From contig NZ_SULJ01000001.1 of NCBI RefSeq assembly GCF_007115105.1, positions 558,001 to 622,000 of the forward strand: a stretch of DNA of 64,000 bases. The letters run 5' to 3'. The first letter of the stretch is position 1. Each line of letters starts with the position of its first letter. The notes below the pieces were generated by a model that saw only the letters and a program-made list of their open reading frames with translations, did not search any database and was not told the origin of the DNA. A program made the position numbers and the translations under genes. Positions 1 through 8,544 of the stretch are shown here, in pieces. The DNA is from Clostridium sp. HBUAS56010. Its GTDB lineage: Bacteria; Bacillota; Clostridia; Lachnospirales; Lachnospiraceae.

Positions 1-753
1 GCACCAGCCGGTCATAACTTCGTCACAAATCATTAAAATACCATATTGATCGCAAAGTGCCCGGACACCTGGTAAATATCCTTTTGGAGGAATGATGATT
101 CCGTTCGAACCTGTAATGGTTTCCAGAACAATCGCTGCAATGGTATTGCCGCCTTCATACTGAATCTGTTCCTCTAATTTTGCCAGATAGTAGGCAGTTG
201 CCTGTTCCTCTGAGTCAAACTCAACAGCTTCCCGGTAAACATATGGATCAAAAAATTTAACAAATCCAGGAACTCCAGGTTCCAGAGTATATCTTCTCGG
301 TTCACCAGTTAAATTACCTGCTCCAAATGATGATCCGTGATAACTTCTGTAACGGCTGAAAACTTTATTTTTTCCGGTAAACATTCTTGCAATCTTTACC
401 GCATTTTCATTGGATTCCGCTCCTGCATTGGTAAAGAATACTTTTCCCATGTTATCCGGCATCAGCTCAATGATCTTTTTGGCAAGTTTCGCTCTGGATT
501 CTGCCCCGTAAGACGGTCCTACAAAACAATACTGGTCAACCTGATCTTTAATTGCCTGCCCAATCGCCTTGTTTCCAAAACCCAGATTCATGTTCACAAG
601 CTGGGAAGACATATCGCTGTAGCGGTTCCCTTCATAATCCCAGAAATAAATGCCATCTGCTTTTTCTACTGGAATTGGATTTAAATTCTTTTGTTTGCTC
701 CAGGACTGCAAGTTATATTCTTTTAATGTACTTTTGATTTCTTCACCATTCAT
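1..753 (-). CDS. Class III (PLP-dependent) aminotransferase, 3' part cut by window edge
   Basis: An open frame of 251 codons runs off the left edge, so only the N-terminal half is visible. It reads as a fold-type I, class III aminotransferase of the omega-amino-acid/taurine:pyruvate group: the PLP-phosphate loop TNAGAESNENAVKIAR, the RSYHG stretch, and the ICDEVMTG motif whose Asp contacts the PLP pyridine nitrogen are all present. The PLP lysine would lie beyond the edge. Start: ATG at 753 is preceded by GGAGG at 8 nt; ATG at 759 is too close to it. The gene follows a PucR regulator on the same strand, behind its own operator, promoter and attenuator-like hairpin, which suggests inducible use of a nitrogen compound such as a beta- or omega-amino acid. 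The substrate cannot be told from this half. Confidence 0.85.
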   Translation of the reverse strand, partial: MNGEEIKSTLKEYNLQSWSKQKNLNPIPVEKADGIYFWDYEGNRYSDMSSQLVNMNLGFGNKAIGQAIKDQVDQYCFVGPSYGAESRAKLAKKIIELMPDNMGKVFFTNAGAESNENAVKIARMFTGKNKVFSRYRSYHGSSFGAGNLTGEPRRYTLEPGVPGFVKFFDPYVYREAVEFDSEEQATAYYLAKLEEQIQYEGGNTIAAIVLETITGSNGIIIPPKGYLPGVRALCDQYGILMICDEVMTGWC

Positions 754-769
754 GATCATTTCCTCCTAC

Positions 770-811
770 AAAAAAAGCAGCGGACCGATGGCTTTATAGC
801 ATCGTCGCTGC
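770..811 (-). terminator. Terminator hairpin in the aminotransferase leader (possible attenuator)
   Basis: On the minus strand GCAGCGACGATGC pairs with GCATCGGTCCGCTGC (one bulge) and is followed directly by seven T, a classic intrinsic terminator. It lies between the predicted promoter (884-913) and the gene's GGAGG site, so transcripts from that promoter must pass it. An upstream CAGCGG (850-855) could pair with the CCGCTG 3' arm instead, giving a possible antiterminator. The mutual exclusion is inference. Confidence 0.7.
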
Positions 812-883
812 ACTTGTTATTGATATGAGAAGTAAAATACGATTTGTTCCCGCTGTATTTCCTTCTGTCTTTGACATGGTAGT

Positions 884-950
884 ATTATAATCACATCAAA
901 CCAGGAAATGCAACCAGCAAGTGAACAAACATAATTGTGCAATCGCACAA
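884..950 (-). promoter_or_regulatory. Sigma-A promoter and palindromic operator upstream of the aminotransferase
   Basis: On the minus strand a -35 TTGCAT (913-908) and a perfect -10 TATAAT (889-884) are 18 nt apart. Just upstream, at 935-950, is a perfect inverted repeat TTGTGC-N4-GCACAA, a suitable activator site. The PucR regulator encoded immediately upstream is the obvious candidate to bind it; that link is inferred from position. Confidence 0.6.
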
Positions 951-1014
951 CCAATCGCCTTTTTCATGGAGTTGAGCGTTCCTGCAAATGGGATAATTTG
1001 GGCATAAACCCATA

Positions 1015-2175
1015 TCAGAGAATATCTCCAATATAAAACCCCAGATAGAACTTCACCTTGTCCTCTAATTCCAGAGGGTTGAAACCTGTAATCTTCTCAA
1101 TTCTCTTTAACTGATTGGTTACGGTATTGCGGTGAATGTACAATTTTTCTGATACCAGTTGAAGACTCCCGTTGTTCTCCAAATAAGTTTTCAACAGAAT
1201 CGTCAGTTCTGTTTTATTCTCTCTGTCATATGCCTCCAGCAAACCAATGGTATCATTGTAAAAACTTCTTAACAAAGTTTTTTCCTTTACTCCATACAGT
1301 ATTTTGTATACACTTAACCGATCGTAATAAAGAACCGCATCCTTCTGTTTTTCCGCCATTTCCATGGCTGAAATGGAACGTTCAAAATTCTGCTCCTGGT
1401 TATAGATTCCAGGCTGATTGGAGCTGATTCCCATATGAATCATGGTGTCATTTTTTTCTTTTTTACCAAATTCCAGAAAATCTCTTACAAAGCTCTCAAT
1501 CTCTTCATCTGTATAATCCACCAGCACAAATACAAGGTTCTCCTGATAGGTAAAGGAAATAAATAATTCATGAATCTTCCTTGCAAGTTTTTCGGCATAT
1601 ATGGTCAGCCGTTCTAAATATTCTTCAAAATGTACTTCTTCTCTTTTCTCTGCCAGTACGCTGATGAAACAGAAAGAAGAATTTCTTTTATAACCATAAC
1701 GCTCCATCTGAAGAATCTGGGACTCTAAATCGCCAACGTGAAAAATAATATTCTTAATGGTGGTTGCCATACTGTTTTCCACATTGTCGTTCATCATAAT
1801 CCGCCGGCAGAAATCCCTTGTCATATCAACCATCCTGGTCTCCCAGGGAATGGTAAACAGAGGCATATTTATTTCATCGCAGTAAGCGGCAACTTCTTTT
1901 GGAATCTCTTTTGTATGAGGACCTAGATTCACCACAAATGCACTGACTCCTGAGGCATGAAGTTTTTTCGCAAACTCCAGCAGCCAGTCCTCTGACTGGT
2001 TTAGAATTCCGGCTGTAAACACCAGCTCATAACCATGCAAAAAAGGGCTGACTGCATCGTCTTCAATGATATGAACCCACTGAACCAGGTTATTCATCCC
2101 ATTCCTTCCGGCAACCAATTCCATCTTATATAAGAAATATGCGTTCTTTACTAACTTTTTTACAACGATTGCCAT
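1015..2175 (-). CDS. PucR-family transcriptional regulator
   Basis: A 386-aa protein with the layout of the PucR (purine catabolism regulator) family. The N-terminal ~125 residues form the PucR ligand-sensing domain (GRNGMNNLVQWVHIIED at the start). A middle GGDEF-like region follows, and the C-terminal ~60 residues hold the PucR helix-turn-helix, recognisable from YLENNGSLQLVSEKLYIHRN and NQLKRIEKITG. Family members usually activate neighbouring nitrogen-catabolism genes on sensing substrate. The next gene on this strand is a class III aminotransferase with a palindromic operator, its likely target. RBS AGAAGGGAAG precedes the ATG. It sits 44 nt after rnr, where smpB is often found in related genomes. 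Confidence 0.88.
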   Translation of the reverse strand: MAIVVKKLVKNAYFLYKMELVAGRNGMNNLVQWVHIIEDDAVSPFLHGYELVFTAGILNQSEDWLLEFAKKLHASGVSAFVVNLGPHTKEIPKEVAAYCDEINMPLFTIPWETRMVDMTRDFCRRIMMNDNVENSMATTIKNIIFHVGDLESQILQMERYGYKRNSSFCFISVLAEKREEVHFEEYLERLTIYAEKLARKIHELFISFTYQENLVFVLVDYTDEEIESFVRDFLEFGKKEKNDTMIHMGISSNQPGIYNQEQNFERSISAMEMAEKQKDAVLYYDRLSVYKILYGVKEKTLLRSFYNDTIGLLEAYDRENKTELTILLKTYLENNGSLQLVSEKLYIHRNTVTNQLKRIEKITGFNPLELEDKVKFYLGFYIGDIL

Positions 2176-2218
2176 AGAAATCTTCCCTTCTGGGATAATT
2201 TAATAAACCATGCCATTT

Positions 2219-4354
2219 TTAAGAAAGGTCATTGGCAGGAATAAAGTCAATGGTACGAAGAAGCTTATCCGTGTTTGCCACAACAACCCGGATGGGCTGA
2301 CCTAATTTATAAGTCTTTCTGGTCATCTCTCCCACAAGCTCGTAGTGCTCTTCATCAAAATGGTAATAATCATCCTGGAGCTGGTTCACATGAATCAGTC
2401 CTTCCACTGTGTTTGCCAATTCTACATAAAGCCCCCAGTTGGTCACTCCGGAGATGACTCCATCAAACTCTTCTCCTATATATCTTGACATATATTCACA
2501 CTTTTTCAGCTTAATGGTCTCCCTCTCTGCTTCATCTGCTCTTCGTTCCATTGCAGATGTCTGGACAGATACCTGACCTAAAATCTTATCATAGTGTCGG
2601 ATTCTCTTCTCGCTCAGCCCTGCCCTTAAATTCTCCTTTATAATCCGGTGAATCTGCAGATCCGGATATCTTCGGATTGGAGAAGTAAAATGGGTATAAT
2701 ACTTGGCAGCAAGACCAAAATGCCCGGTATTGGTTACGGTATACTTCGCCTGCTTCATGGACCGGAGCGCAAGACGACTGATTAAAGCCTCTTCCGGGGT
2801 ATCCTCTGCATTAGCAAGAAGCTTCTGAACTTCTTTTGGGTAAACATCACCGTTATGAAGCCGGATGGAATATCCAAAGTTATTGATTAACAATGCCAGG
2901 CTCTTCATCTTTTCCGGGTCTGGATTATCATGGGTCCGGTAAAGGAAGGGGATCTCCTGCCAGAAGTAATCTTCTGCTACGGTTTCGTTTGCCATCAGCA
3001 TAAAATCTTCAATAATCTTAGTGGCTGCGTTGCGGTCATAAGGTTTGATGTCCACAGGTTTTCCACGTTCATCAAGAATCACCTTTGTCTCAGGGAAATC
3101 AAAATCTATGGACCCTCTGTTTTTTCTTTTTTCCCTTAATATATCCGCCAGTTCCTTCATCTGCAAAAACATGGGCACAAATGCCTCATATTCTTTCATT
3201 GTCTCTTCATCCTGATCCGTTACGATGGCATTGACTGCAGTGTAGGTCATTCTCCTGTCTACACAAATCACAGTCTCTGCAATCCTATGGCCAATGACGG
3301 TTCCGCTTTCATCAATATCCATGATGCAGCTTAATGCCAGACGGTCTTCTCCCTGGTTTAAGGAGCAGATTCCGTTGGACAGCTTATGAGGCAGCATAGG
3401 GATTACACGGTCAACCAGATAAACACTGGTTCCCCGCTTTAAAGCTTCCTCATCAAGGGCACTGTGCTCTGTCACATAATTCGTCACATCTGCAATATGG
3501 ACGCCTAAGGTATAGACATTTCCTTTTTTAGAAACAGTAATGGCATCATCAAGATCCTTGGCATCTTCCCCGTCAATGGTAACGGTCTGAAGATTTCTCA
3601 GATCAAGCCGTCCCTGCATGTCCTTTCCATCAATGGAATCCGGTACTTCCGCCACCTGCTTCATAACTGCGTCCGGAAATTCTTCCGCAAGACCGTAAGC
3701 CCGGACAATGGAGAGAATATCTGTTCCCGGATCGTTAACATGTCCAAGAATCTCCGTAATAATTCCTTCCGGCTTCTTGTCCGGTCCGCCAAAATCAGTT
3801 ACTCTCACCACTACTTTATGTCCGTTTACTGCCCCTTTATCTTTTCCCTGGGGAATAAAAACATCCTTTGACAACTTCTGGTTATCCGGAATCACAAATC
3901 CAAAGTTTTTATTCTTCTGATAAAAACCAATGATTTCACCATTGGCATGTTCCAATACTTTAATAATATGACCTTCCGCCCGTTTGCCGTTTCCAGATTT
4001 ACTCTCTACCCCGATTAAAACCGTATCCCCATGAAGGGCTGAACCAGTTTTATCTTCCGGAATGAATACATCCTGATCCATTCCTTCTACGGAAACAAAT
4101 CCAAAGCCTTTTGGATGTCCTGAAAAAACGCCTGCAATAGAACCCAACTCCGGTTTCCCGTACTTTCCCTTTTGTGATATACCGATCTTGCCTTCCGCCA
4201 GCAGTGCGTCAAGCACTTCCTTTAATTCTTCCTTCTGATCCTTTGGAATGTTAAGGAGAATTGCAATCTCCTTTAATTTCATCGGTACATAGGCAGGGTC
4301 TTCCAACAGCGCTAAAAGCATGGCTTTACGCTGCATTAACTGCTCTCCTGTCAT
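2219..4354 (-). CDS. rnr: Ribonuclease R
   Basis: A 711-aa 3'-5' exoribonuclease of the RNB family, full length for Gram-positive RNase R. Order: N-terminal winged-helix (1-70), two cold-shock OB domains (about 75-215; note KGFGFVSVEGMDQDVFIP and NFGFVIPDNQKLSKDVFIP), the RNB catalytic domain with the Mg-binding DGEDAKDLDDAI motif near 260, and a C-terminal S1 domain (about 625-705). It degrades structured RNA and takes part in tmRNA-linked mRNA decay. RBS GAGAGG lies 6 nt before the ATG. It follows secG as in many Firmicutes, separated by a terminator hairpin. The expected smpB is not downstream in this window; a PucR gene is there instead. Confidence 0.96.
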   Translation of the reverse strand: MTGEQLMQRKAMLLALLEDPAYVPMKLKEIAILLNIPKDQKEELKEVLDALLAEGKIGISQKGKYGKPELGSIAGVFSGHPKGFGFVSVEGMDQDVFIPEDKTGSALHGDTVLIGVESKSGNGKRAEGHIIKVLEHANGEIIGFYQKNKNFGFVIPDNQKLSKDVFIPQGKDKGAVNGHKVVVRVTDFGGPDKKPEGIITEILGHVNDPGTDILSIVRAYGLAEEFPDAVMKQVAEVPDSIDGKDMQGRLDLRNLQTVTIDGEDAKDLDDAITVSKKGNVYTLGVHIADVTNYVTEHSALDEEALKRGTSVYLVDRVIPMLPHKLSNGICSLNQGEDRLALSCIMDIDESGTVIGHRIAETVICVDRRMTYTAVNAIVTDQDEETMKEYEAFVPMFLQMKELADILREKRKNRGSIDFDFPETKVILDERGKPVDIKPYDRNAATKIIEDFMLMANETVAEDYFWQEIPFLYRTHDNPDPEKMKSLALLINNFGYSIRLHNGDVYPKEVQKLLANAEDTPEEALISRLALRSMKQAKYTVTNTGHFGLAAKYYTHFTSPIRRYPDLQIHRIIKENLRAGLSEKRIRHYDKILGQVSVQTSAMERRADEAERETIKLKKCEYMSRYIGEEFDGVISGVTNWGLYVELANTVEGLIHVNQLQDDYYHFDEEHYELVGEMTRKTYKLGQPIRVVVANTDKLLRTIDFIPANDLS

Positions 4355-4433
4355 TTCTTACCTCTCTTTATTTTTTCTTTTTATATGCTTATTTTCATTT
4401 TTCTCTTTTTTTAATACTTTATCCAATTATGCG

Positions 4434-4470
4434 AAAAAAACACCCTTGTTCTCATACCACAAGAGTGTTT
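4434..4470 (-). terminator. Intrinsic terminator after secG
   Basis: On the minus strand AAACACTCTTGT pairs with ACAAGGGTGTTT around an 8-nt loop and runs into a T tract, starting 5 nt after the secG stop. rnr downstream probably depends on read-through or its own promoter. Confidence 0.8.
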
Positions 4471-4475
4471 AATCT

Positions 4476-4709
4476 TTACAGTATATTCAGATTCAGTACC
4501 AATGACAAAATGAAAAAGAGAAATGCTCCGTACTTTGTAAACTTCTCTAAATTTCCTTCCATGGACCGACCCTTGTTCCGTCCCCAGTAAGTATCTGCCA
4601 TACCGCCAATGGCACCAAGTCCCTGGCTCTTTCCTTCCTGTAACAGGATAATCGCTGATAAAGCGATACATATAATAACAAAAATGATTGATAATATAAT
4701 CCTGATCAT
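4476..4709 (-). CDS. secG: Preprotein translocase subunit SecG
   Basis: A 77-aa protein with two hydrophobic segments (about 4-22 and 55-75) flanking the conserved SecG loop: LLQEGKSQGLGAIGG followed by DTYWGRNKGRSMEG. SecG is the small auxiliary subunit of the SecYEG membrane channel. Start: ATG at 4709 lies 8 nt after AGGAGG; a GTG three codons upstream overlaps that site and is unlikely. The order enolase-like, secG, rnr matches the common Firmicute eno-secG-rnr arrangement, though the enolase copy here is degenerate. Confidence 0.95.
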   Translation of the reverse strand: MIRIILSIIFVIICIALSAIILLQEGKSQGLGAIGGMADTYWGRNKGRSMEGNLEKFTKYGAFLFFILSLVLNLNIL

Positions 4710-4799
4710 GTCTTCCACCTCCTATAATCAAACAAAAACATCATACCATAATCTTCCCTTAAATACAAGCCACTTTTATTATTTATGACTGATTAAACC

Positions 4800-5972
4800 T
4801 TATCCCATGGACTGCTTCCTGTTATAATAAAACTCTTCCAGCCGAAGAAGTTCATTATATTTTGATGTGGATTCTCCTCCTGATGGTGCACCAAATCTGA
4901 TATAATCCGCACCTGCTGCAACTGCCAGATCTGCAACAAAGGATTCTTCTGTTTCGATCAGATCACTGGTTATGACAACCTTCTGTCCGGCACATTTTGC
5001 CTGTCTGACCCGGTTTAACGTCTCAGTTACCGTGCCTGCCCGACGCATACCAATCACTGCTGCATGGGAACAATCCAAATCCTGAAAGGCAAGACAGATC
5101 CGGTGTCCCAACATTCCCTCCACCTGTTTCCTTTCTTTTTCCGCCTCTCCGCTAAGACCGTTAAAGAGAAAAGAAATAGGGAATCCATCCGCAAGTCTTA
5201 AATAATAATCCATCATATCCTTCTGGTCTCTGTTGATTTGAATTCCATTATGTCTGCTTTCTTTAAAAAAACAATACACTCCATCTTCTTTTTTATATAA
5301 ATGGTCTGCCTCTGCCCAGATTCCAATCTTAACATCAATTCCAGGCTCATAACCTGCACATACAATCGCATTTTGGATATAATGCAATGCCTCTTCTCCA
5401 TGTTTTAAATCTGCTGCAAAACCTCCAAAATCTCCTGTAGAGATATCAAATCCATCTTTTAATAATATTTTTTTTAATGCCTGATAAACTTCCGTTCCCA
5501 TACGAAGATGTTCTCGAAACGAAACTGTATTCTGGGGAATCACCATCAGATCCTGAAAATCAATCCCTTTTTCTTCTGTTTCACCGCCACAGATCATACT
5601 AAGCATAGGAACAGGAAGAATGGGAGCTTTCGTTCCTCCCAGATATCGGTAAAGCGGTAAAAACTGTCCTGCTCCTGCTGCTCTTGCAACTGCCATGGAA
5701 AGAGCCAGTACACCAGCACTTTTGCCATATTCCCTTAACAGCAGCCGATCTATATCCGCCTGACCGGAGGCGTCCCGGAGAAGAACGGTCTGTGTCAAAC
5801 ATTCCCGGATCTTTTCCTCTTCTGTTTTGGCTTCTGTTTCTCCCGGGGCAGATACCATCGCTCTCCCATGTGCGCCGTTTCTCAGAATTACTTCTGCCTC
5901 AATCCCCGGATTTGCCTGTGAATCTATAACCATTCTCCCTGTTACTTCTATAATATCCAGATTTCTTTCCAA
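4800..5972 (-). CDS. Enolase paralogue lacking the catalytic residues (pseudoenzyme)
   Basis: A 390-aa protein clearly homologous to enolase over its whole length, from VTGRMVIDSQANPGIEAEV to SKYNELLRLEE, with the family's PVPM and ADLAV landmarks. By eye alignment to E. coli enolase nearly every active-site residue is replaced: GGEH to GGET (H159), QEFM to QDLM (E168), GDEGG to GDFGG (E209), metal ligand D246 to W, IEDG to LFNG (E290), GDD to FQD (D317), IKFNQ to IGMRR (K342), HRS to SDL, and K393 to R. The mobile SGASTG loop is also lost. It therefore cannot be a working enolase. Start: TTG at 5972 with GGGAGG 8 nt upstream; the upstream ATG at 6035 has no RBS and would add 21 residues absent from enolases. 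Role unknown. Confidence 0.88.
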   Translation of the reverse strand: MERNLDIIEVTGRMVIDSQANPGIEAEVILRNGAHGRAMVSAPGETEAKTEEEKIRECLTQTVLLRDASGQADIDRLLLREYGKSAGVLALSMAVARAAGAGQFLPLYRYLGGTKAPILPVPMLSMICGGETEEKGIDFQDLMVIPQNTVSFREHLRMGTEVYQALKKILLKDGFDISTGDFGGFAADLKHGEEALHYIQNAIVCAGYEPGIDVKIGIWAEADHLYKKEDGVYCFFKESRHNGIQINRDQKDMMDYYLRLADGFPISFLFNGLSGEAEKERKQVEGMLGHRICLAFQDLDCSHAAVIGMRRAGTVTETLNRVRQAKCAGQKVVITSDLIETEESFVADLAVAAGADYIRFGAPSGGESTSKYNELLRLEEFYYNRKQSMG

Positions 5973-6044
5973 ACTTTTTGCCTCCCTGTCATTTCCATCT
6001 TTAACAAAAGGATTGACCGGAATATCTCTATCCATGCAAACGGA

Positions 6045-6082
6045 ATGAAAAAATGCCAGAGTTGGATCTCCAACCTGGCATC
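6045..6082 (-). terminator. Intrinsic terminator after pheT
   Basis: On the minus strand ATGCCAGGTTGGA pairs with TCCAACTCTGGCAT across a 2-nt loop and is followed by TTTTTTC. It closes the pheST operon and lies about 75 nt before the RBS of the enolase-like gene. Confidence 0.85.
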
Positions 6083-6102
6083 TTCCCTATTTCATATCTG
6101 GC

Positions 6103-8523
6103 TTATGCACGAAGCTCGATTCCCAGCCCCTGCAATCCATTCAGAATCTTTTTCATGACTGCAGACACTTCCTGATCTTCCAGTGTATGGTCTCCAGCAC
6201 GAAATGTGATAGAATAAGCAACTGATTTATAGCCGTCCCCAATCTGTGCTCCTTCGTAAATATCAAAAAGTTCATAGTTTTCCATGATTTTACCGCCACG
6301 CTGTTCGATTACGGTTTCAATCTGTCCTACCATAACCTCTTTTGGTACTACCATGCTGATATCTCTGGTCACAGCAGGGTATTTTGCGATTCCTACATAT
6401 TTGCGGTCAAAATCTGTAAACGGAATCATAGATGGCATATCAATGACAGCAACATAAGTTCTGTCCCCGATTTTATATTGATCTGTAACTTCCGGATGTA
6501 TCTCTCCCAGATATCCAATGGTTACACCCTCATAAATGATATCAGCAGCCCTACCCGGATGAAGAAATGGCTTTTTGGCGGCTGGCTGATAATGAGGTTT
6601 CTTGTGCATGCCGGTTTTATCAAATAATTCTTCCACCACGCCTTTCATATCAAAGAAATCCCCGTCTCCATAAAATCCAAAAGTCATCTGCATCCTCTCA
6701 TCCGGCAGTTCAGTAAGGGGAATGGACTTTGGAAGGTAGATATTTGCCAGCTCATAGAGCCGCACATCCTTATTACGGCGGTTATAGTTGGTAGAAAGGG
6801 AGTTGAGCATTCCATGAAGCGGAGAAGTCCTCATCACACTAAAATCTTCACCAAGGGGATTTAAGATGTTGACGGTCATTCGGAGAGGGCTGTCTTTTGG
6901 CAGTAAAAGTTTATCAAAAACTTTAGGGCTTTCAAAAGAGTAAGTCATTCCCTGTGAAAATCCACAGAACTCTGCCACATCTCTTGCGATTTCTTCCACT
7001 CTTAATTTATAGGAAAGTTTTCCTGTCGTAGCCTCTCCATTGGGAAGAGATACTGGAATCTTATCATATCCGTAAAATCTTGCCACTTCCTCCGCAAGAT
7101 CAGCCATACACTCCAGATCCTGACGGAAGGTTGGAATCACAATCTGGGAAGCAGCTTTGTCGTATCCAAGTTCCAGCTTCTCATAATATTCCAGCATGGT
7201 TTCTGCGGAAATATCAGTTCCTAACAGCCGGTTCATCTTCTCCGGTTCAAAAGGAATTCTCTTTTCTTCTCTCTTTGCTGGATAAAGATCAATTACTCCA
7301 CCAACCACTTCCCCTGCTCCCAGTTCTTCGATTAACTGACAGGCACGATTCATGGCTTCCATGGCATTATTGGGGTCAAGACCTTTTTCGAACTTACCAG
7401 AAGCATCCGTTCTCAGTCCCACCTTTTTGGAAGACAAACGAATGTTGGTTCCATCGAAGCAGGCGGACTCAAATACCATCGTCTTTACATCGTCTGTAAT
7501 TTTGGTATTTTCTCCTCCCATGATCCCTGCGATTCCGATTGCTTTTTCTCCGTCATGAATCATCAGAACCGAATGGTCCAGTTTTCTCTCCTGTCCATCG
7601 AGCGTCTGGAACGTATCCCCATCGTTTGCACAGGCAACCACGATCTCGTGACCTGCAAGCATGTCATAATCAAATGCGTGCATCGGCTGACCATACTCTT
7701 CCATTACATAGTTGGTAATATCCACAATGTTATTAATCGGACGGATTCCACACGCTGCAAGACGTCTCTGCAGCCAGACCGGGGATGGTGCGATCCGAAT
7801 ATTTTTTACGACTCTTGCACAATAACGAGGACAAAGGCGGCTGTCTTTTACAGTCACTTTTAAATAATCTTCCACCTTCTCCTCATTGCCTGTCTCCGTT
7901 ATAATAGGAGGCTGAAACGATTTACGGAATGTGGCTGCTGCTTCTCTTGCGATTCCCACTACGCTGTAGCAGTCTACACGGTTTGATGTGATTTCATACT
8001 CGAATACAGAATCCCGAAGTCCCAGAAGTTCAATGGCATCTGCACCAGGTTTCGCATCCTCCGGCAAAATATAGATTCCGCTTTCCGGAGCATCAGGATA
8101 CATGTCACTTGTACATCCCAGTTCTTCAATGGAACACATCATGCCGCAGGATTCAATTCCTCTTAACTTTCCTTTTTTAATCTTGATACCTTTTTCCGGC
8201 AGGGGACCGCCGTCATGACCGCCTGCCACTTTTCCTCCATCTAATACAACAGGAACTTTATCTCCTACCTTAACATTGGAGGCACCTGTTACAATCTGAA
8301 CCGTCTCAGATCCTGCGTCCACCTGGCACACAATCAGTTTATCCGCATCGGGGTGGCGCTCAATGGATAAAATATGACCAACAACGATCTTCTCTAAATT
8401 TTTATCCAGACATTCAAATCCTTCAACCTTTGTTCCAGTCAGTGTCATGGCATCTGTGTACTCCTGAGGTGTCACATCTAGATCTGGAACGTATGCTTTA
8501 ATCCATGATAATGGTGTATTCAT
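6103..8523 (-). CDS. pheT: Phenylalanyl-tRNA synthetase beta subunit
   Basis: An 806-aa beta chain of the heterotetrameric PheRS. It holds the EMAP-like tRNA-binding domain (about 40-150, VGHILSIERHPDADKLIVCQVD), the B3/B4 editing domain (around 205-380, with RPINNIVDITNYVMEEYGQPMHAFD), the B5 domain (about 405-480), and the C-terminal ferredoxin-fold anticodon-binding domain (about 712-806, KYPAVTRDISMVVPKEV). Length is normal. It lies 21 nt downstream of pheS in one operon under the Phe T-box leader. Confidence 0.97.
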   Translation of the reverse strand: MNTPLSWIKAYVPDLDVTPQEYTDAMTLTGTKVEGFECLDKNLEKIVVGHILSIERHPDADKLIVCQVDAGSETVQIVTGASNVKVGDKVPVVLDGGKVAGGHDGGPLPEKGIKIKKGKLRGIESCGMMCSIEELGCTSDMYPDAPESGIYILPEDAKPGADAIELLGLRDSVFEYEITSNRVDCYSVVGIAREAAATFRKSFQPPIITETGNEEKVEDYLKVTVKDSRLCPRYCARVVKNIRIAPSPVWLQRRLAACGIRPINNIVDITNYVMEEYGQPMHAFDYDMLAGHEIVVACANDGDTFQTLDGQERKLDHSVLMIHDGEKAIGIAGIMGGENTKITDDVKTMVFESACFDGTNIRLSSKKVGLRTDASGKFEKGLDPNNAMEAMNRACQLIEELGAGEVVGGVIDLYPAKREEKRIPFEPEKMNRLLGTDISAETMLEYYEKLELGYDKAASQIVIPTFRQDLECMADLAEEVARFYGYDKIPVSLPNGEATTGKLSYKLRVEEIARDVAEFCGFSQGMTYSFESPKVFDKLLLPKDSPLRMTVNILNPLGEDFSVMRTSPLHGMLNSLSTNYNRRNKDVRLYELANIYLPKSIPLTELPDERMQMTFGFYGDGDFFDMKGVVEELFDKTGMHKKPHYQPAAKKPFLHPGRAADIIYEGVTIGYLGEIHPEVTDQYKIGDRTYVAVIDMPSMIPFTDFDRKYVGIAKYPAVTRDISMVVPKEVMVGQIETVIEQRGGKIMENYELFDIYEGAQIGDGYKSVAYSITFRAGDHTLEDQEVSAVMKKILNGLQGLGIELRA

Positions 8524-8544
8524 TGATTCTCTCCCTTTCTGTTC

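Noticed and set aside
337-684. Plus-strand open frame of 115 codons
   Set aside because: It lies antisense to the aminotransferase, has no RBS and no family features. It is a shadow of the real gene.
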